This document shows, one piece after another, positions 24,181-36,454 of a stretch of 64,000 bases of DNA. The number at the start of each line of letters is the position of its first letter. Position 1 is the stretch's first letter. The translations under genes were made by a program, and so were the position numbers. The notes beneath the pieces were generated by a model. That model was not told the origin of the DNA. It saw nothing but the letters and a program-made list of their open reading frames with translations, and did not search any database. The stretch comes from Manis javanica (Eukaryota; Chordata; Mammalia; Pholidota; Manidae), in assembly GCF_040802235.1 (NCBI RefSeq), contig NC_133167.1, positions 1,131,001 to 1,195,000 on the forward strand, written 5' to 3'.

Positions 24181-26434
24181 GCCAGCCCACCATTGCGCTT
24201 CAGGCAGCAGAGCAGACAATAGGCTTAACTGGTTGGCAGTAAAATAATCAGGGTTTGTTTCGTTTTTTGTTTTCTGCAAAATGCACAAAACCAGGTGACT
24301 ATGTGAGCGAATGGCTAGGGCCTTCCAGAGCTCTGGAAAAGTCCACACAGTTCTGACCCTGCAGCTGCATGAATTCAAGTAAGTCTGCCTTTGTGGCAAT
24401 CAATCCTATAAAGCAAAACCATGAATATAAGATATGGTTTAAGATGTTTGCCACGTTGTCGCACAGACTCACAAGGTCCCTGAGACACCGGGATGTTTAT
24501 CACAGGGCCGCTGATAAACGTGGCTCGGGCCGAGCAGGGGCCTCAGACTCTCCCAGTTTGGACCCAGGGACATGCGACAGTGGAGACATTTGGGGGGTCC
24601 TGACTCCGGTTGCTCCTGGCACCTGAGGGGTGGAGGCCATGCTGCTAGTGGTGCCCCACTGCCAGGCTGGCCCCCGTGCCAAGGCTGAGAAGCTCCCTGC
24701 TAGAGGATGATCGGCTGTTGGAAGGAATGGATAGATCTGATCTAGAGACCTGGCCGTTGTGCTGTGTCATCAGTGAGTCATCAATGAGGAGATGCAGTTT
24801 GGACAAACGTGTGGGGTCTGAGCTTGTTCACGCAGCACCAGACATCAGCGCACCCTGGGTGGGAGTCAGGGCATGGGGAGGGTCTGTCCATGCCAGGCTG
24901 TTCATGCTGAGGATTTGCTCAGAGGAGGGGAGGGGACGGGGTATCATCTTTTTTCTTTTCTTACCTTAAAAATACTTCTCAATTTGCAGTGTGTGCTCAT
25001 TATTCCTCCAGCTTATTTGGGGAGTGGCTGACTTCTCCCTGGGAGCAAAGCGGGAGGTGAGGTTCTGCTCTGGAGGTCGGCGGGCTGCCTGCAGCCATCC
25101 AGGGAGACAGATTTAGCGCATATTTCAAAGGCACTTCCAGCCCTTTAATTCTGAGATGCCATTCTTGGCCCAGCTGGACCCCTGCCCAGCGCCAGCCTCC
25201 TGGCCCCACATCACCGTTCACAATACCTGCTTCTTAGATGAACCAGCGAATCCAGGACAACCAGCCAGGAGTGAAACAGGCACCAGCTCTTTCATCAGGC
25301 TGTTGGCACCGACACCGGGGAGGGGAGAGAAAGTGGGGGGAGGCCAGGTGGGCAGCCTGCCAGAGGAAGCGGGCGGCTGGTGCCCAGCTCCCCGCAGACA
25401 CTCACAGGCACGTGGGGTCCGGAGCCCCGAGGGCGGTGGGCTGGGCCGTGCTGCTCACATGCCTCCGCCAGGCTGAGAAACACGCAAAGCCGCGGTTCCC
25501 ATAAATCTGGCTTTTATGTGGCAATGAATAGGGGTAAACAATGGATCTATTTCAGGCACAGGGAACCCGGCCCAGCCTGGGATCCCTCCCACAGGCCGGA
25601 GCCTCAACACGCGGGTCCTGAGACCCGCCCGGCCTCTGTGCCCTGCATACACAGATGCCCTTGGGTTTGGGAAGGGGAGCCACCTTCCCCTGGGGTCTGC
25701 TGCTGGCAGGGCCCCTCGCCAACCACAGGAGGAAGTGCTGGTGGTGCCCCAGCCGCCGGTCCGTGAGCACAGTGCTGAGCCTTGGCCTCGGGTGGTGGTT
25801 CCCAGCTGCCCCCCGACCCTCATACACCCTCATACATGGGGCAGCCTCTGCCCACTCGCCGGCCCAGCAGACGCCTCAGGGGCAGCGCCTGCTCCGTCGG
25901 CCCCCATGGCTTCCGGGCTCTGCCTGTGGTGCTCAGCCTGCCCTACCTGGGGGAACACGGGGCATGTTGGGGAGCAGGCATGGGGGGGCGAGTCGGCCAT
26001 GTCTACACAGTGGCCCTCCCAAACCCCAGAGGCCAAGATGGTACAGGAACCCTCCCCACTGCCCATTCTCCCTGCCGGTGGCCAAGTCCTGCCAAGCACA
26101 CGCTCTCCAGCCTGTTGTCAACCTGCCCTGACCCTCCCCCGCCCCCGCTTCAGGGGGGACAGGTTTTGCGGAGGGCCTCAGCACACACCACCCTCCCTCA
26201 GCTCTAGCCTGCCTGGCTCGCGGGCCCCTGCCGCCCACCCCACACCCAGAGCTGCGGGGAGAAACGCTGGCGGCTGGCCTCCCACCTCCCTGCCTCACCG
26301 CCCGGAAGCACCTGTGCTCAACTGTATTAGCTGTGCATCTGGGCTTCACCTGCGTGTTTCCAGAGACTAGGTCTACACCTTGCCATGGTTATTTTTTCTT
26401 CATGTGGGGGTTTTAATACACTGATTAAAGGCCG
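24181..26434. other. Intergenic DNA with short AT-rich islands
   Basis: AT-richer patches at 24225-24300, 24940-25160 and 25495-25560 (the last with 'aggggtaaacaatgg', a forkhead-like core) interrupt GC-rich sequence. None encodes a recognised product. 25570-26370 is strongly GC-rich with overlapping compositional frames on both strands. Confidence 0.4.
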
Positions 26435-26884
26435 TGTCTTGCCAATAGGTCTCAGCCCTGGGCAAGTTCACTATGTATTCAATGAGACCAAAGAAATGAC
26501 AATGGAACATTCTTGGGGTGAGAGGGTTTATACCCAACTTTATTCCCAGGGTGGCAGGTCCATCACTAGAATCCCTTCCACTCAGAGTGAGCCCGCAGGC
26601 AGCAAGCTGGTCTCTGCCCCTGGGCCTCTCTGCCTGCACAGCTGTCCTCTGGGCCTCTACACCCGCCCTGCAGTTGTCTCAGTCTCTGTTCTCAGCGCTG
26701 CCACCCCTCCAGCCTCTGCTCTGCTCTCCTGCAGCCTTGCAGCCATGCCACCATGTTGCCCAGAGCACTGGGCAGAGCTCTTTATATCGAGTCAATAATG
26801 ATGTATTGCCCACACGTGTGTAGTGAGCTAGCCGACCAGGGCTAGGTGGGAATCTCGGCCACAGGAACCTTCACTTTATCCACA
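26435..26884 (-). mobile_element. Retroviral-type LTR (solo), minus orientation
   Basis: Its reverse complement aligns throughout with the second LTR at 27579-27962. On the minus strand it runs TGTGGATAAAG... to ...GGCAAGACA, with a TATA-like 'gatataaagagctc', a poly(A) signal 'gggaataaagttggg' and a U5. About 450 bp. No internal retroviral sequence adjoins it, so it is a solo-LTR fossil. Class not resolved. A clear target duplication was not seen. Confidence 0.8.
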
Positions 26885-27480
26885 CTGGCCATTAGCTATA
26901 AAAGGATTGTGTGTTTAGCTCTTAGTGGGTTAGGTTATCTTCTTGAGCCAGTCGTACCCAGTTACAGGTTTCTAGGAACTGGCCCACTTCATGTATGTCT
27001 GCAACCTTACTGACAGGTTCATGGTACTCAGTCATCACTTTACACCTGGCCCTATATCAAGTCTGGGTATTTTGGTGTCATTTGTGTCTTGTCTTTCCTT
27101 CTGCTCAGTCTTGCCAGAGATTCATAGGTTTTATTAATGCTTTCAAGAAAACAAATTTTTGAATTACAGCACTTTTTGATTCAATCAATATTTGTCCTTA
27201 TCTTCATTATTTCCTTCCATTCCCTTTGGTTTTCCTGTGGTGTTATTTGACGTTCTGGTTTGATGTTTGATGTTTCATTCATTCTTTTTTTCAAGAATTG
27301 AGGATAGTTGACATACAATATTATTATGGTTTCAGGTGTACAACACAGTGATTCGACAATTACACACATTACAAAATGCTCGCCACAGATCTGTCAGCAA
27401 AGTTCGGACAATACTATTGACTATATTCCCTGTGTTGTACTTTCATCTCCAGGATTTGTTTTTTGGAAATGATGGTTTTT
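26885..27480 (-). mobile_element. Old L1 fragment, antisense, between the two LTRs
   Basis: 27110-27165 matches reverse-complemented L1 ORF2 wording ('gattcataggttttattaat', 'aagaaaacaaatttttg'). 27290-27440 matches the antisense L1 3' end ('caggtgtacaacacagtgatt', 'ttgactatattccctgtgtt'). 26885-27050 is less clear. Confidence 0.65.
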
Positions 27481-27578
27481 TCTGTGTGTCATCTTGGCCA
27501 GGCCACAGTGCCCAGCTGATTGTTCAAACACCAGTCTAGACATTATTGTGAAGACACTTCTAAATGAAAGCAGATGAC

Positions 27579-27962
27579 TGTAGAGAAAATGGAAGTTCTT
27601 ATGGGCAGGATTCTCACCTGGCCCTGGTGGGCTTGCTCACTGCACACGTGTGGGCAGTAGGTTATTACTGACTCTACATAAAGAGCTCCGCCCAGGGCCC
27701 TGGGCTGCACGGCTGCAGGAGAGCAGAGAGGCTGGAGTGGGGGGGGCAGCACCGAGGACAGAGGCGGAGAGGCCCAGGGGCAGAGACCGGCTTGCTGCCT
27801 GCAGACTCGCTCTGAGTGGACAGGATTCTAGTGGTTGACCTGCCACCGTGGGAATAAAGCTGGGTATAAACCCTTTCACCCCAAGAATGTTCCATGGTCA
27901 TTTTTCAGTCTCATTGAATCAGGAGTGAACTTGCCCCAGGGCTGAAACCCACTGGCGAGACA
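27579..27962 (+). mobile_element. Retroviral-type solo LTR with 5-bp target-site duplication, plus orientation
   Basis: Begins TGTAGAG and ends GCGAGACA, with the 5-bp repeat ATGAC immediately outside each end (27574-27578 and 27963-27967). Parts: U3 to about 27700, TATA-like 'cataaagagctc' at 27677-27688, R with AATAAA at 27853-27858, then U5. About 384 bp, same family as 26435-26884 but shorter in the middle. No internal region, hence a solo LTR formed by LTR-LTR recombination. Fairly young-looking; class not resolved. Confidence 0.88.
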
Positions 27963-27967
27963 ATGAC

Positions 27968-28240
27968 CCTCCATAATGTGTGTGTGTGGGCCTTGTCCAA
28001 TCAGTAGAAGACTTAAAGAGAAAAGGCCAAGGTCCCCCAAAAAGAAAACCTGTCCCAAACTGTCTTTGGGCCTAAAGCTGCCACATTACTCCCTCCCTGC
28101 ATCTCTGGCCTGGCCATCGGCCTGTGGTTTTTGCACTGGTGGCCTCCACAATTTCGTGAACTGATTCCTTAAAGTTAATCCCCCTCTGCTCGCCGTACAC
28201 ACACCCTGTTGATTCTGTTTCTCTGGAGAAGCTCTTTGAC
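27968..28240 (+). mobile_element. Ancient interspersed repeat fragment, family unresolved
   Basis: Carries the familiar old-repeat phrases 'accctccataatgtg', 'cttgtccaatcagtagaag', 'cctccacaatttcgtgaactg', 'attccttaaagttaat' and 'gattctgtttctctggagaa' in their usual order. I know this pattern as a widespread mammalian repeat but cannot name the subfamily with certainty. The LTR before it inserted into or beside it. Confidence 0.5.
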
Positions 28241-31200
28241 GCACAGCCCTGTGGTCCCGGTGGCCCTTGGCGCTCATGCCCTGTGTCTCCCCCGGAGCGT
28301 GGGCGGCCCAGCACCGAGGCACAGCGGCCAGTGGGGCGCCAGTTCCAAGGTCAGGGCGCAGAGACCCCCATCTGCCCGCCCTCTCTCGTGCTCTTTCTGG
28401 GCTCAGGGCCTCGCTCTGGGGGAGCCCCAGGTCTGCAGTGTAGACTACCCTCCGGGGAGGCCCGTGTGGCGAGGAGGAGAGGAGGCTCCAGCCAGCAGCC
28501 ATCAGTGCACAGTCACGTGGGTGAAGGGACCCCTCCCCAGTCGGCCTCCCGCCCTGCTGAGAGACCCCGAGTCAGAGGCTGGACTGCTGACCCACCCAGG
28601 CGGCGAGACGAGGGTCGTCTGCAGAGCAGGGCTGTGGTTTGGGGTGATTTGTCACGCTGGGGGAGGTGCCTCACGAAGCCGTCTCTGTATCGATTTAGAC
28701 CGTGACTGTTGCATCCTTGCTGTGGCCTTTCGCCTTCCTGCCAGCACGGCCTCATCAAAGTTTGGGTCGAGTCCCCAGCACCCACCTCACAGCGCTGTGA
28801 CCGGCGAAGAGGACCCACAGCCGAGCTGAGCAGGGCGCTCTGATGCTGGCTCCGGCTCTGTGCCTTCCCCAGAGGTGGGTATTCCTTGGCTTTTGTTTTA
28901 TTGTTTTTTTAAAAGCTTGGTTTTCCATGTTCCTATTTATAATCCAAATGCTTGAACACAATTGTCAAATGCCACCAAGACTTCCAATGCTCAGACGCAG
29001 CGGGTGACCGACTGTCTTGATGTTCCTTCCTTGACGGCCTCCCCCCGGGACCCACGGTCGGTCCTCGGAGGCCTGGCTCCCTAGACCGGCCGCACACTTG
29101 TCACTGGGGGGACACCCTACACCCATCTGCGGAGCTTGGCGGAGGGGGACCTGAGAGCTGGGCAGGGGCCTGTGAGCCAGGCCTGAGGAGGGGGAGCCTC
29201 TCCCCAGGGACCCCACCAGCCCCGCCTCCCCTGCTCCTCCCTCCCCCTCCCCCTGCCCCTCTTTCCCTCCTTTTCTCACTGAGGCAGGCCTGAAAGTGGG
29301 CCCCATGGCCTGTCACCTCCTAGAACCCAGAGTGGGACAAATTCAACGTGGTGACTCTCCAGGAAGCTGCTGTCCTCAGGGCGCAGCCACTGTCTACACC
29401 CTTCAGTTGGTTTCAAAGCCATGACTAACAAGCCCTCTGGGCCGTGTGAACAGACACCTGGCAGGGTGGCCTGCCCCACTGCAGTGAGTCCCCTCAGCAC
29501 CTAGGAGCACGGGCTTCCTGGGAGGGGCCGGCGATTCTCTCTGGGCAGCCCGCTGGACACAGCAGCTCCTTGAAGACCAGTGGCATGGCGATGCCCGGGG
29601 TGCGTCAGGAATGCCAGAGCCTAGGCCAGCCAGGACCTCTGAGCAAGACTCTGCAGAGGGGACGGGTGTGCACCCAGTCACAGCGCGTGATGGCACAGGA
29701 AGGAAGGTGGTCTGACTCTCCTTGCGGGGCCACCCCTGGCCCCCGCCTCCCTAACCTGGAAACCTGTTTTCTCCCCTGTAAGATGGGCTCTGACCACATG
29801 GGGAGCCCAGGGTTTCTGAGGATGGGCCACGGAGGGACCTGGCACAGAGGGACTGCTCGGAGAGCACTGGCTGTGACAGTGCCAGGCCCGGAGCAGGTGA
29901 AGCAGGTTCCGTGGGTGGAGGACACCGGGGACAGGGTCATCCGGGAGGGCGCCCCATGTGTCACTGCACACGGGGGGCACGGGACGCCCCCTGAGGCTTC
30001 CTGTGCTCTGGCCCGCAGGCCGCGGCAGTCTGACTTGGGCAGAGTGTAGACTGGGTTCTGCTCCGAGTCGACTCTGGAGCGCTGGGCTTTGTGTCCTCAG
30101 GGACACGTGGGCCTGCAGGACTGAGGCAGAGCCAGGTCCCGGGCAGCTCTGAGCCCACCTCTCTTCTCCACCACCCAAGTCAGCTTCAGCCGAGGGCAGG
30201 GTGACCAGCCCCGAAGCCCCGCTGCTCTGCACCCCGTGCCCCTGTGAGACCTGGCACTGGACGCCTGCAGGACCTGGTGGGCACCCTGCACCTGGAGTGG
30301 GGGAGTTGTCCCCCTTGGGCCACCCCCAACCAACGGGGGCAGAGGACAACAGATAAACACTTTTCCTTCTGGTCTGAAGATGCCCAGGGAGGGGCACGGG
30401 CTGCGCAGCAGAGCCACAGAGCGCTTCCCACGGAGAGAGCAGGCGCCCTCACAAAGACACCCATGAAGCCTGTGTTCCTGGGGTGTCACCCTGGAAGGAG
30501 GAGGGGGGGAGCGAGGGGCTCTCCTGAGTGGGCACTGGGGCTTCTCCCTTCGGGTCCCTTTCCTGCCCCCCCCACCCCCTGCCCAGGGCCAAACCTCTGG
30601 CCTTGGACGTGATCCCTGCACCACGGTGGTGCTGCGGCCCTGGGCTGCCTTCCCAGGGAGTAGTTCCGGAAAGGAGACCCTGGTTCTCAGACTCGGGCCC
30701 TAGTGCGAGTTGTCCAGCACTGGGTGTGAGGCGGGATCCAGGCACCGCCCACATCGCCCACATCCTGCCCCCTGTGACGAGCCCAGCTGGGCCAGGCGCC
30801 TCGCTGGCCGGGGAAGGTCAGGCCACAGCCTGCCTGCCTGTCCTGCAAAAGGACTGCAGCCCTTCAGCTTCGGGAGGGAGTATGGAAGAGGCCCTGCTGT
30901 GGACTCCACTTCCAGGGCCATGGCCCCATCCCACGCCAGCCTGTGCCCACAGCCTCGGCTCTTGGCTGGAGCCTGGGTGTGGGTGTGCCAGGCTGGGCCA
31001 CCGGGCGCTGCGCTGCACAGTATGTTCAGATTCAGCAAATAAAGACGCAGGTCACTCAGTGAGATTGGGATTTCAGATCGTCCATGAACCTATTTTAGTT
31101 TTAGGGCACCCTGCTGTCCTGGGCTACAGGCCGGCCTCCACTGCCCTGCCGACTCCCTCCACCCAGGCCAGGTAGAAGCCTTCTCGTGGGTGGAACTGGA

Positions 31201-31280
31201 ACCTGGTCAGAAATTCCCACGATCAGCTGGAGAAGGGAGTGATGTTCACGAAGAATCGCAGGGGCCTTAGACGGTTCAGC
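28241..31280. other. GC-rich intergenic DNA, no gene recognised
   Basis: High GC with frames on both strands. An AT-rich patch at 28890-28985 ('ttttattgtttttttaaaag') and a polypyrimidine tract at about 29222-29280 are the only compositional features. 29740-29820 has words reminiscent of MIR ('cctggaaacctgttttctcc', 'ctgtaagatggg') but is too diverged to call. Confidence 0.45.
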
Positions 31281-31354
31281 CTGCAGGCCTTGGGCCAGCT
31301 GTTCTCCGGGCGCGCGGGCCCTCCGGGCGCAGGTGCACGATTCCAGTGGGAAGG

Positions 31355-31365
31355 GCGCCCCCTGG
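31355..31365 (-). promoter_or_regulatory. CTCF-like motif, minus orientation
   Basis: The minus strand reads CCAGGGGGCGC, the exact core of the vertebrate CTCF site, inside a small CpG-rich patch (31280-31440). Occupancy cannot be judged from sequence. Confidence 0.5.
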
Positions 31366-31440
31366 AGCCCGCTCCCTGGCGGCGCCGTGGTTCCGCTTGG
31401 GATCCCCGACCAGGTCGAAGGGTGGGTCCGGTTCTTAGAC

Positions 31441-32850
31441 TCTGGCTCCTGTCTTCAGCGGTGTCATGCTCACATCTAACCTGACGGCAGTTTCTAGTAG
31501 TTTCACCTTGAGGGAGTCTTTCCAAGACAAACGTACTTTCATCCACAAAACTCTGTTCACGTTCTTTGCATTTCATGATATGTAATTCAATCGTTTCCTT
31601 GAAGTGATGAGAACAGTGAGAATGTGTGGGTTTGGGAAAAAGATGGGTGGCTGTGAGAGGCCGTCCCCTCCTGCTGCGGGAGCCAGCAGGTTTGTGGGTT
31701 GGAGGACAGTACAGCCAGGGGCTGGCTTGGACACCCCAGGACAGCCGAGGGGGTAGCCTGCAGGGTGCTAGCCTGACCTGTGTTCCGTCCATCAGCACCC
31801 TCACCAAGCACACCCGCCCGGGGCCAGGACTCACTCCAGGCCTGGGACACTTGGGTACAAGGAGACACAGGCTCAGAAAGGAAGTGGCCAGAACATAGCC
31901 AGGCAAGAGGGCGGTGTCCCTGCTGGGACTGAGGACATGGGACCGATTGGCCACCGTGGCTCCAGAGGAGGCAAAGTTCCGGGGCTCAGGAGGGGGCAGC
32001 AAATGAGGGTGAAGCCGCCCGGGAAGGCAGGCTGGCCAGAGGAGACCCCAGCAAGCCAACAGCCAGGGCTGAGGTTCCCAGGCTGCCCCGGGAAGCAGAG
32101 CGCAGGGGAGCAGTGTGTGGGAGCCCGTATGGCTTTAGGACTTAACGGTGAGCAAGGGTTCGGCTGTTGTGGGGACAGCGAAAGGGCTGCGACCCAAGGG
32201 GCCCTGCCCAGGAGACGGGAGGTGGGCGGGGTGCTCCCTCTCCCGGCCCGGGCGTGTCTGCTGGTGACCGGTGACCTCAGCCAGAGGCTGCGCTTGGCGT
32301 ACCCCGCACCGGGCAGCAGGGGGCGCCCCGAGACCGCCTAATGGGAGTATCTTTGCGGCTGGCTGGGAGACCTCCCCCTCCTCCCCTGGTCTAGGTGAGG
32401 CAGCTGCGCCGGGAAGGCTCCCAGGCCCGCCGCCCTGGCTGCCTCCCTCCCGCCCCTCTGCGCAGCCAGCACCGGAGGCACATGGGGTGTGTTGCCCTGT
32501 CTGTGCACAAGACCGCTTTGTGCTTCCACAGCTTCTCATCACGGACAGGAGGGGCCTTCAGGGGGCCTGCAGGGGCCTCCAGTGCGGCCACACGGAGGCG
32601 TCTGTGGGGCGGGGGCGGGTCAGGCTCCAGGGCGCTGACCCACCTCCCAGGCAGTGGCAGTCAACCAGGCCACAGAGCAGACCCCCCGGAGGCTGACAGA
32701 CACTGGCCTGGGCCCGTCCCTGCAACTGGTCCTTCGCATCAGAGTCCCACCTTGGGGGGAGAGGGGGCCTGGGAATTCCGCCCACCTGAAGGCTCTGCAG
32801 GTGATCCTGCCATGCAGCCGGGGCTGAGCCCTCTGCTCTGGACAGTGGCT
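31441..32850. other. GC-rich intergenic DNA, no gene recognised
   Basis: The longest minus frame (31223-32059, 278 codons) is proline/arginine/serine-rich with no family, no splice support and overlapping frames on the other strand. I treat it as compositional. Confidence 0.5.
32314..32326 (+). promoter_or_regulatory. CTCF-like motif, plus orientation
   Basis: The plus strand reads CAGCAGGGGGCGC, a strong match to the CTCF core, within a CpG-rich patch. It points away from the minus-oriented site about 960 bp to the left, making a divergent pair. Confidence 0.55.
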
Positions 32851-32854
32851 CTGA

Positions 32855-33110
32855 AAACCAGGCCCTGCCCCTGCTCACCAGCCCTGGTAGTGTGATAGAA
32901 GTGCAGAGTCCCAGGCCCACTCCTGAGCTCTTGAATCGTAACTCTGAGAGGTGTGGGCCCAGGGATCCGCATTCTAACATGTGCCCTGGGTGATTCTGAC
33001 ACTGTCCAGGCTGAGGACCTGCCCATGCCTTGTTACCCTAAATGTGCTCTGGGGGCCAGCAGCATGGCATCCCCCGGAACTTGTCAGGAATGCAGATTCC
33101 CAGGGTTGCT
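32855..33110. mobile_element. MER5/MER20-type hAT-Charlie DNA transposon relics (one or two pieces)
   Basis: 'gaagtgcagagtcccaggccc', 'cctgagctcttgaatcgtaact', 'gtgggcccagggatccgcatt' and 'gccctgggtgattctgacact' keep the order of MER5A/MER20-like elements. A second, shorter piece at 33055-33110 ('ccagcagcatggcatcccc', 'gaacttgtcaggaatgcag') shows the opposite end of the same kind of element. No transposase. Confidence 0.6.
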
Positions 33111-33356
33111 GGGGAAGGCGGTGAAGGGGTGGTCCCCAGGGGCAGTGGAGAGGGTCTCCAGGTGGGACCAGGAAAGGTCTGTGTGCAGGCCAGCGAGGGA
33201 GGGCGGCAGGATCAGAAAGAGAGAAAAGGCGTGGGGGTGGCAAGGGGCCGGTAAGGTGGCTACAGAAGGCCCGAGGGGCAGATCCGGGACTGGACATGAG
33301 GATGCTGAGTAAGGTGGTTGCCAGTTTTTTCCCCCTACATAAAAATAACAAATTAA

Positions 33357-33358
<2 letters not shown>

Positions 33359-33420
<62 letters not shown>

Positions 33421-33442
33421 AACACACACATATATATACACC
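33359..33442. repeat. (CA)n microsatellite
   Basis: Near-perfect AC dinucleotide run from 33359 to about 33415 (roughly 28 units), then an imperfect tail with a short TA run (tatatata). Confidence 0.97.
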
Positions 33443-35180
33443 CAGAAAGAAGAAAAAACATACACACCCATTGCTCCACCACCCAGCACCCTCACTGCTT
33501 ATCACCTGTAGAGTTTTTCTAGGTACAGATTTTTTGTTGAATAAATAGTTACAAAGATACAGTACATGTAATTTTATTTCATTTTCCCTAACACGGGAAT
33601 AACCAACTGTGCATCATCTTCAAACACGGACTTGTGCGTAATGGACGACTGTTCGGTGAAGCCTGGTGGTGGCGCCCAGCTGATCCTTGCTGTCCTGCAC
33701 CCCCCGTCGTCCAGCCCCACACCTCCCCTGGTTACCAGAGGAACCTGTCCTCTGGCCCCACAGAATGGGCTGTTTGCAGGGGGGCACTGCAGCCCACGGC
33801 ATGAAGTGCAAGATGGGGTCACGGAGCCAAGCCCCTTGGAGGCCTTGGGCAGCCAGGAGGCTGATGCTGTTGGCCACTTAGTGGACATTCACAGCCAGTA
33901 CTGTGGGGCTGGCGGGTCGCACCCAAGGATGCTGGAGAATTTGGGAAAAGAAAACCATGAGCTCAGAGCTTAAAATCCCTGCCCAGGGGACAGATAGGGA
34001 GCAAGAAAGCTCCCAGGCTGTGCTGATGCGGGTGACAAGCAGGCCCATAGCCCCTGGGCAGGGCCCCTGTGAGTTGGCATCCCTGGCTGCAGCCCTACGT
34101 GGAGGAGCAACCTTGCTGTGCCTCCAGCTTGAGCAAAGCATGGGGGTGCCGAGTGCCTGCTTCCTCTGGGGCATCGGGACTCTTCCCAAGCAGAGGAGAG
34201 GGCCCCCCTCGACCGGCCCCAGTGCACTCTGGGTCTGCGTCTCTGATGGGCTGCCCCGGTGGACTGCACCCACACGTGGGAAAATGAGGCCAGTCCCATG
34301 TGACCCCAGGGGAGGGGTTCTGGAAGCTCATGCCCGGTCTCCCAATCTCTCCCCAAGACCTTTCCCTTTGCTGGGCTTTATGCCATTTCTGCTCCATCCC
34401 AGTGAGTCCTGGGAGCCCCCTGCAAGCCTGAGGTAGTCCTGGGACCCCTGGCACAACTGCCCGAGAAGGCCCAGTGATGTCCTGGCACCACATCCCATTT
34501 GTGTTGTCAGAGACCCAGCGCGTGTGTGGGGCAGGCCGGGTGGAGATGACACCATTAGGGGTCAGCCTGAGGCGCTGGCATGGGCCTACTTGGCAGAGTC
34601 TGGGTTTTCAGGGTGATACGGTGACCACACGGTGCCCGACCCTGACAGTGGGGCTGCCCCAGACATGCCCCTGGATTCGATGGGCAATGGGAACCCACGG
34701 GGCAGGGCTGAGAGGCATGATCAGAGTGGCCTTACCCATGGGACCTTGGTGTCCCTGTGGAGTCCGGGGGCTGGGGACACCCAGTCACTGAGTAAGCAGG
34801 AAGGCTTGGGGGTGCAGATGGGGAGTTGTCTGGATGCCCACACTCCCTGCTCAATGGTGTCCTGGTGGCAGGGGCCACAGATCCAGGGCCCATGGCTCCC
34901 TGAGGGTCCCGCCCTGCCTGCCTGCCCCAGGGCAGCTCTGCGGTCCCCCTGATCCCGTAAGGGGCTCTCAGCCCCAGTGCAACCTTAGAACGTCTTTCTT
35001 TCCTGGTGGAGACGAGTCCCAAAATTGAATTCAGTCCTGAAAGCTGTAGACATGGGCTGGGCAAACATGTTTTCCTCCCGGCTGGATCTTCGGATCGCAT
35101 TCCTGAAGGCGGCTCCTGCGATCCTGCTGTCAGCAGGGCTCCAGAAGCCCTCGGTCCTCCGCTGGGGATAAGACACAGCC
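33443..35180. other. Intergenic DNA upstream of OTOS
   Basis: GC-rich after about 33650. No coding exon or repeat recognised. Proximal regulatory elements of OTOS would be expected in the right-hand part, but I cannot delimit them. Confidence 0.45.
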
Positions 35181-35221
35181 TGACAGCTCACGTGGGTGAC
35201 GTCTGCATCTGCGCCCCTGGC

Positions 35222-35235
35222 CTTTTATAAAGAGG
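35222..35235 (+). promoter_or_regulatory. OTOS: Candidate TATA box of OTOS
   Basis: 'cttttataaagagg' holds a consensus TATA box about 380 bp upstream of the OTOS start codon, in a non-CpG context, with a CACGTG E-box about 35 bp further up (35189-35194). This fits a tissue-restricted, TATA-driven gene. A cap site would be expected near 35255-35260. Not experimentally supported here. Confidence 0.5.
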
Positions 35236-35256
35236 AGTCTGTGTGCTGGCAGCAGA

Positions 35257-35301
35257 CACCCCCGGGCTGCACGGCTGGCGCTGAGTGGACAGGACTTGAG
35301 G
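35257..35301 (+). other. OTOS: Predicted non-coding first exon of OTOS
   Basis: From about 30 bp downstream of the TATA box to a plausible donor (cttgagg|gtaact). The acceptor that would receive it is 'cctcctgctgcag' ending at 35564, giving a second exon 35565-35664 that carries the start codon. The exact cap site and use of this donor are inferred. Confidence 0.35.
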
Positions 35302-35606
35302 GTAACTTCTGGGGAGGCAGACTGTGCCCTCGGGCAGGTGGGGGGGCACCGTTTTTAAAATTGTCAAAATTAAATGAGGCCTGAAGCCTGGGTTAGCCCC
35401 TGAATAATGATCTGAGGCCGCTGGGACTGAAATTGCTGTGAAAACACTAAGCCTGTCTTCCCTCGTCCCCGGCTGTTTCCCCAGGACTTGCCCCTGGCCA
35501 GGGGGTGCAAGGAAGCCAGGGCTGTAGGGAGGGGGCCTCACCCTCCGGGTTCCTCCTGCTGCAGGCACACTTGAGGCACCTGAGTCGTCGGGACGCACCC
35601 GGGAAG

Positions 35607-36376
<770 letters not shown>

Positions 36377-36428
36377 GCGATCCCCCCCGCCTGGTGCCTC
36401 CTGGGGAGCTGGGCCTGGCCTCACACTA

Positions 36429-36434
36429 AATAAA
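36429..36434 (+). terminator. OTOS: OTOS poly(A) signal
   Basis: A canonical AATAAA lies 53 bp after the OTOS stop codon and is followed within about 40 bp by a T/GT-rich stretch (cacttgttgttttctttc). The short 3' UTR fits a compact mRNA. Confidence 0.85.
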
Positions 36435-36454
36435 CTCCTGACTTAAAATGCACA

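Noticed and set aside
29740-29850. MIR SINE
   Set aside because: A few MIR-like words occur in order but the match is too diverged to separate from chance by eye.
31223-32059. 278-codon minus-strand open frame, the longest in the left half
   Set aside because: Low-complexity, GC-driven composition, no recognised domain, no splice or promoter support, and competing frames on the other strand.
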